From positions 72,910,022-72,974,021 of the forward strand of contig CM070877.1 in assembly GCA_036365515.1 (NCBI GenBank): a DNA stretch of 64,000 nt, read 5' to 3'. A program made the translations under genes and the position numbers. This DNA is from Torymus aiolomorphi. Lineage: Eukaryota > Arthropoda > Insecta > Hymenoptera > Torymidae. The notes below the pieces were generated by a model. It made no database searches, was not told where the DNA came from, and saw nothing but the letters and a program-made list of their open reading frames with translations. Of the stretch, positions 59,801-64,000 are shown piece by piece; the first letter of the stretch is position 1, and every line of letters starts with the position of its first letter.

Positions 59801-60691
59801 GTGCAGGATACCCAAATGATTGTTCACGCACGTCTCAAGATAATGTTAAATAATAAATAACTTTAAAACTGTTGAGTGATAATGCGCTCCATAAAGGGGA
59901 CATGCTTAGAGACAGAGGTCCCCTAACTTGGAACGCCACCTTTAGCTGTTCCATAAACTCGAACTACACTCGTTTGTATGCGGCAATTATGAAACACTAA
60001 AATATTTATTGAAAATCTTTATTGTTGCAGAAAGACTACTGTAAAACTTTAATCTATGAGTAAAAAACTGCATATTATAAAAAGATTGATATTTGAAAAG
60101 TGTTGGAGTGCATAGTTACAGTTAATAAAATAAAACGTATGAAACCAGCACCATTGACTTCAACAGCCACAGATTTGAGTCGATCTCAGAATACACGCAG
60201 TCATATATTTTTCTTAAATCATAATTATCATGTAGAACTGTGTAGAACTATCATTAATAGACTTTATTTTACTATATTTTAAACTGTTCCATAAAGGGGT
60301 CACGATTTGAGCTATGTTTCATAATGGGTACTTTTACCTTATAGGCGCGAACCTAAAAAGAGGTGCAAAACGAGCGAGTTTACAAGTTTCTTCTAGTAAT
60401 CATATTTTAACGCCAGAAGAGCTGTATAACTGGGCTAAAGTTTGCTGCAAAGAAACGAAAATTTTTTATAGCAGTTAGGAGTCGTATGAAGAAACGGTTT
60501 TGAAAATAAAACCAAGACTGAACAAGGCTAAATCTATACCAGACACGTTGCTGTATCATGCTATTATTCCAATAGATGAAAGTACATTGAAGCTCAAAAA
60601 AACCTCTCTTAGTTCTGAGTATAGAATCTTCCGTAAGAAAGCTGTGAAACCAAAAACAAAAAAATTATCTACACTGAAAAACAAACGTTAA
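56892..60691 (+). pseudogene. DDE transposase, CDFAENYAF family, copy 2 (two exons)
   Basis: Exon 1, 56892-58407, is intact: MDSHWKLKCINPLNKND with CLTC (zinc-ribbon-like, residues 1-50), FWSRKNLMREFNCSEREARE (helical, DNA-binding-like), HIQKRLLLGNLNELYNLY, CVLAGSSGTHNVCVCRHHEN, FLVCCDFAENYAFVIQ (first Asp), VISDNLNHDTIAVYEYQ, YYLTDGAGQHFKNK (second Asp), EWHSHATAHGKGACDG. G/GTAAGG at 58408 is a good donor; CTTATAG/GCGCGAAC at 60344/60345 a good acceptor, in frame. Exon 2, 60345-60691, reads ANLKRGAKRASLQ and has one in-frame TAG at 60476-60478, the only clear lesion. Intron 1.94 kb. Compared with copy 1, two residues are missing at the splice join. Confidence 0.8.
58923..59660 (-). pseudogene. 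Degenerate helix-turn-helix (psq-like) gene fragment in the intron
   Basis: The minus strand near 59470-59340 reads KAFNAVKAALQIAAKLNVPA then TSLHRAVKIHKNLL, which fits a pipsqueak-type helix-turn-helix as used by Tigger/pogo-like transposases. A TTTTTACAG acceptor lies at about 59664. 59222-58923 is a later open stretch without known motif. Stops interrupt. Low confidence. Confidence 0.35.
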
Positions 60692-61207
60692 TTTAAAAAT
60701 TTTCTTTTTTTATGAAATAATTAATAAAATATTATTCCATGCGTTATTCAAGAATAAAAAGAAACAGGTAAAGAATTAAAGATTATAAAAGATTATTATT
60801 AGGCAACGAGGCAAGCGCAGCCCGCGCGCTGTACCGCGTAGTCCCGCGCGCCGGAAAGGCGATGCGTCTACTCTTTCGCATTCTATTTCTCGCAGAAAAT
60901 CTTTCGGGCACTCTTTGGAAACTATCCTTTCCTACGTAAAAAATGCCCAGCTTTCGATCTAGAGGGTAAAAAAAATATTAAAAATACACTTTTTAAGATA
61001 TAACACGTTTTGTACTTTTTGAAGGCGAAAATGGAAAATTTCGGGAAAACTGCCTACACCATTGGAAAGCTGAGGAAAAAATACGTCGGAAATGCTTATC
61101 ATAAAATTTTTTTAAGTACGTTTTAGTATCGTAAACATGAGCTAGATATAGCACGATTTGGCGCTCGCGCGCCGCGCTGGGACAGTTGACGTGAAACGCC
61201 TCATATA

Positions 61208-61310
61208 CGAAGACCTCGCCTCCTGCGGCTACTTGAGTTTAAAATTATTCACATAATCGTCTTGCTTAGTGCCGCAGGTCCACGTTACTCCCTTATGCAA
61301 CTAAATTTTA
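61208..61310 (-). repeat. Remainder of GC-rich dispersed repeat
   Basis: Starts CGAAGACCTCGCCTCCTGCGG and ends TTACTCCCTTATGCAAC; equals the units at 55800-55917 and was separated from them by the DDE transposon. Confidence 0.75.
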
Positions 61311-61639
61311 AGTTATGATTCAAGTGTGATATTAAAATATAATAAATCAGAAAATATCATATTCAAACAAATGCTTTATAACTAACTAAAGATGTTGTGA
61401 TGTACTATGTAGAATATAGGAAAATTATATTTTTTCATCAAAAGATTTGACTTTATTGGTATATCTAGATAAAAAATTTATTGATATTCTTATTGTCTTC
61501 ATTTTGTTTTAATAGAAATAGTAGTTTCACAGAAAAGGGTCTTGTTATTTACATGATTCTTGAAAAGTTAAGTTTTAAAGTCAGGGAAAAATGAGGTAAC
61601 AGTTTCCGTAAAAGTAAGGAAAAGGCAGGATATTTTTCC
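61311..61639. other. AT-rich spacer, no gene seen
   Basis: No recognisable sequence. Confidence 0.5.
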
Positions 61640-62085
61640 AAGCTTCAATACTGGACGGCATGCTTAAGAATCAAATCGAGCCAGGAGTACGAAAAAAATT
61701 TAAGCAACTCGCGAATTGGGATAAAACGGCAATTATCTGTATTGTTTAGAATGCCTTGTCTTGAACTTAGTTTACGTACTCCCCATGTCAAGTTAGCGAG
61801 TCGCAAGTATGAAAGAAATTTGTGCAACTCGTGAATCGAGCCTGACATAGTGCACGGCAAAATAAACAAATTTTACGCCTAAATAGTAGAGCTTAAACGG
61901 CCATTATCTGTAATGTTTAAAATGCCTAGTGTTATTATTAGCATATGTACTTGTCACGTCAAGTTAGCGGGCCGCGAGATCGAGGCAAATTTTAGCAACC
62001 CGCGAATTTAGGCTGCTGTATAGTGCACTGCAAAATAAACTATTTTCGCGGTTAAATAGTAGAGCTTGAGAGTGAAGTAATTTAC
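61640..62085. repeat. Degenerate tandem repeat of about 200 bp, two to three units
   Basis: Units share CAAGTTAGCGRGYCGC, GCAACYCGYGAAT, ATAGTGCACKGCAAAATAAAC, TAAATAGTAGAGCTT and AACGGCMATTATCTGTA. A further partial unit appears at 62645-62720 beyond the LTR-like block. Confidence 0.65.
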
Positions 62086-62089
62086 AGCG

Positions 62090-62640
62090 CAAGCTTCTGG
62101 TGATTGTGTCGTATTTTCCTCCCAGCAAGTAGTTGCCCGGATCAGATAAATCGCAGTACGTGTCGGGTTGAAAAATGATTGGCACTAGACGACTCATTTG
62201 CAGTACAACACTAGTTTATTTACACAATATTTACACAATATTTACAGCGGCTTATTCGCGAGTTACAAAGTAATCGAGCCGGGCTCTCAAATGTGAGCCT
62301 TGAATTATGCAAAAAGAAGAGCAATTAGCTCTTATTGCTCAATTAACTCTTTATCAATTAGAGCTTATTGCTAGAAGAGAAATTAGCTCTAGCCCGCATC
62401 GCACACGTACTCATCGCATGTACCTTTTAGAGACGCGTAATTAGTGTAAGTGAGCGCGGACCGAGCATCGGTGGTCGGGGGCGACGACCAACGAAGTCGC
62501 TCCGTGGCCTTGACATGTGTCGCGGGTTGATGAGGTTAAGCTCGAGACCGTAACACATGAGCGCTCACATCTGCCAAAGTAGCGCATTCCAGACCTTCCG
62601 AATTTCTAAACGTTGGTGAAACGGCATACAAGCTCTAACA
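62090..62640 (-). mobile_element. LTR-like block inserted in the repeats
   Basis: GC-richer sequence with an AATAAA signal on the minus strand (complement of 62215-62220) and repeated AGCAATTAGCTCTTATTGCTC-like words at 62320-62390. The repeat unit resumes on the right, so it is an insertion. Exact limits and family not resolved. Confidence 0.4.
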
Positions 62641-64000
62641 GAGCTAAAACGGCAATTATCTGCATTGTTTAGAATCCTTGGTTTCGTTATTAGCATATCT
62701 ACGCATCACGGTTAAATTTACAAATCACGGTTTTTGAGTTAACAATTGTCGAATGTCCAAAAAATTCCTATTTATGAAACAATTTTCTCAATTTCTTGCT
62801 CTAATACTGTTTTTCGTACGTTAAAATGGCTACTGAGGTTTTTTACTTTAAAATGATCCAAAAACTGTGATTATATTTTTTTAATGAATAAAGTATATTT
62901 TTTCAATTTGTTTATCAACATTGCTTATAACTAATTATCTCATCATCTTACGACACTTCGTGTTCAAAATTGAGATTCAGGCGGTCAAATTACATTAAAG
63001 AAACTTCAGTGGAGCCATGAACCTCAAACTGACATAAAAAAACCGTCATTGGTCCACGAACTAGTTACATTATAAGAAATAATTTTTAATTTGTCTTTTT
63101 TCCACTCTTATACAGCAGAATTGTTAACGGCTAATTAAGCGGCAATTGTACCTTCGATTAGTTTTTTCATGATATGATTTTTTTAAGGATTTTGGGAAGA
63201 TGGTTCGCTAAGTTGCATATTAAGTTAACGGTCCATGCCGTATTTTATTAAAAATGAAGAATGACAAAGTTTTTAGCTTTACGACAAGTTAACGTCTAAT
63301 TAATGGCAATTATTCCAATAGTTAAACTTGCTTACCAAGTTAGCAGTTCCCCTTTAAAAAAAAAAAAAAAATGAGCAACGTCAAATTTATGGGTTTACGA
63401 TAAATTAAAGGCTAATTAACGGCTATTAACGGATTATAAAAGTTGCCATTTATTGAAATGAGCCCACTCTTTTAAGAAAATTATGAATGGCCCACAATAA
63501 GGCCGTGTCAAATTTAGAAAATGCTACGGCTAAATAGTATGATAAAAACGGCAATTTCTCTTGAAGATTCTAACTCTTTGCTGTTTCGCAAGCATGAGTC
63601 CATTTCATTTCAAGTTATCGGGCCCGCCGTGATTGCATGTAATGGCAGATATGTATTTCGTGCAAGTGAATGTAGTTTTGTTGAGATTAATTATTTGGTA
63701 CTCCAATTTGTGGGATTGTTAACGGCTAATTAAGCTGCCATTATTGGTTTGTTGAGTTTTTCTGTTATAATAGATATGAATATGATTATATAGCGTGTTT
63801 TGCAATTAATCAAGTTAGTGTTCCCTCCCCTTTTTTTTAAATTAAGAGCTGCAAATTTATGGATCTTACGGCAAATTAACGGCTATTTAACGGCAATTAA
63901 TGCAATAGTGAAAGTTGCAATTTACTTAAATGGGACCGCTAACTTATTATACGTATTTAACACGGCCAGGTGCGAGGAAATCATGCTGGCCCTTAAAGAC
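62641..64000. repeat. Highly degenerate repeats around AACGGCTAATTAACGGC
   Basis: Versions of GTTAACGGCTAATTAACGG and GCAATTATTGCAATAGT recur near 63125, 63290, 63410, 63720 and 63880, together with AAGTTAGCGGTCCC and TTTATGGGTTTACG words, at about 150-300 bp spacing. They share words with the 61640 units. No gene seen. Confidence 0.55.

Larger units (their letters stand above)
55922..61203 (+). mobile_element. Complete DDE transposon with 500-bp inverted repeats, copy 2
   Basis: Inverted repeats 55922-56423 and 60703-61203, about 95 percent alike by eye, start TGAGGCGTTTCACGTCAA. Flanks are TATA (55918-55921) and TATA (61204-61207). The host repeat reads CCCTTATACG when uninterrupted (33943-33953), so a single TATA was duplicated. 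Four-base duplications are known for Sola elements; assignment is tentative. The gene inside (56892-60691) has an intron that houses other sequence. Confidence 0.85.

Overview
This window looks like heterochromatin-like DNA from an AT-rich insect genome, possibly hymenopteran; the taxon is an inference from the mix of elements and is uncertain. I recognise no ordinary host gene. Almost every coding signal belongs to a mobile element or a captured viral gene, and nearly all are broken by frameshifts, stops or later insertions.

Layout. 1-4330: 3' part of a Jockey/CR1-group LINE (minus strand). 4697-4930: (GA)n. 5295-7286: AT-rich repeat bounded by two hairpin-bearing modules that recur elsewhere. 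7308-9585: Penelope-like element (PLE), minus strand. 9771-10310: degenerate tandem repeats. 10320-18815: BEL/Pao element (minus) split by a 4.03-kb insertion (13867-17895) flanked by TTAA; that insertion carries a foldback and a head-to-head PLE pair. 18838-30128: 5'-truncated errantivirus-like Ty3/gypsy element (minus) with gag, protease, RT, RNase H, integrase, an env with a furin site and fusion peptide, and a 3' LTR. Its env is broken by a 2.0-kb foldback element made of 158/164-bp repeats and by a 407-bp foldback; its integrase is cut by a 2.7-kb LTR-like insertion. 32062-33720: decayed glycoprotein gene resembling chuvirus glycoproteins. 33900-34345: GC-rich dispersed repeat, seen again inverted near 55.5 kb.

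The right half holds DNA transposons. Two opposed copies of a D-x-MHD-x-x-EGV transposase-like gene (38254-40390 plus; 41028-43392 minus) both contain, at the same internal place, a canonical-looking type I hammerhead ribozyme motif. The minus copy also carries a 156-bp inverted-repeat element inserted exactly between AAA and TTT without target duplication, as described for Spy transposons; the plus copy gives the empty site. Two copies of another DDE transposon (44335-46950 minus, right end truncated; 55922-61203 plus, complete with about 500-bp inverted repeats and TATA duplications) encode a transposase with a CDFAENYAF motif. Between them lies a minus-strand Mutator-like transposase fused to a DEDDh exonuclease domain (50409-54297). 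The last 2.4 kb are degenerate repeats with an LTR-like block.

Points I rate highest: the paired hammerhead motifs with a compensatory stem change; the Spy-like insertion with its empty site; strict 10-bp-period arrays at 35720-36625 that switch orientation; the transposase-exonuclease fusion; the chuvirus-like glycoprotein; and the same-strand orientation of all retroelements over the first 34 kb, which invites a test for a flamenco-like piRNA locus. All family assignments rest on motif reading by eye; no database search was possible.
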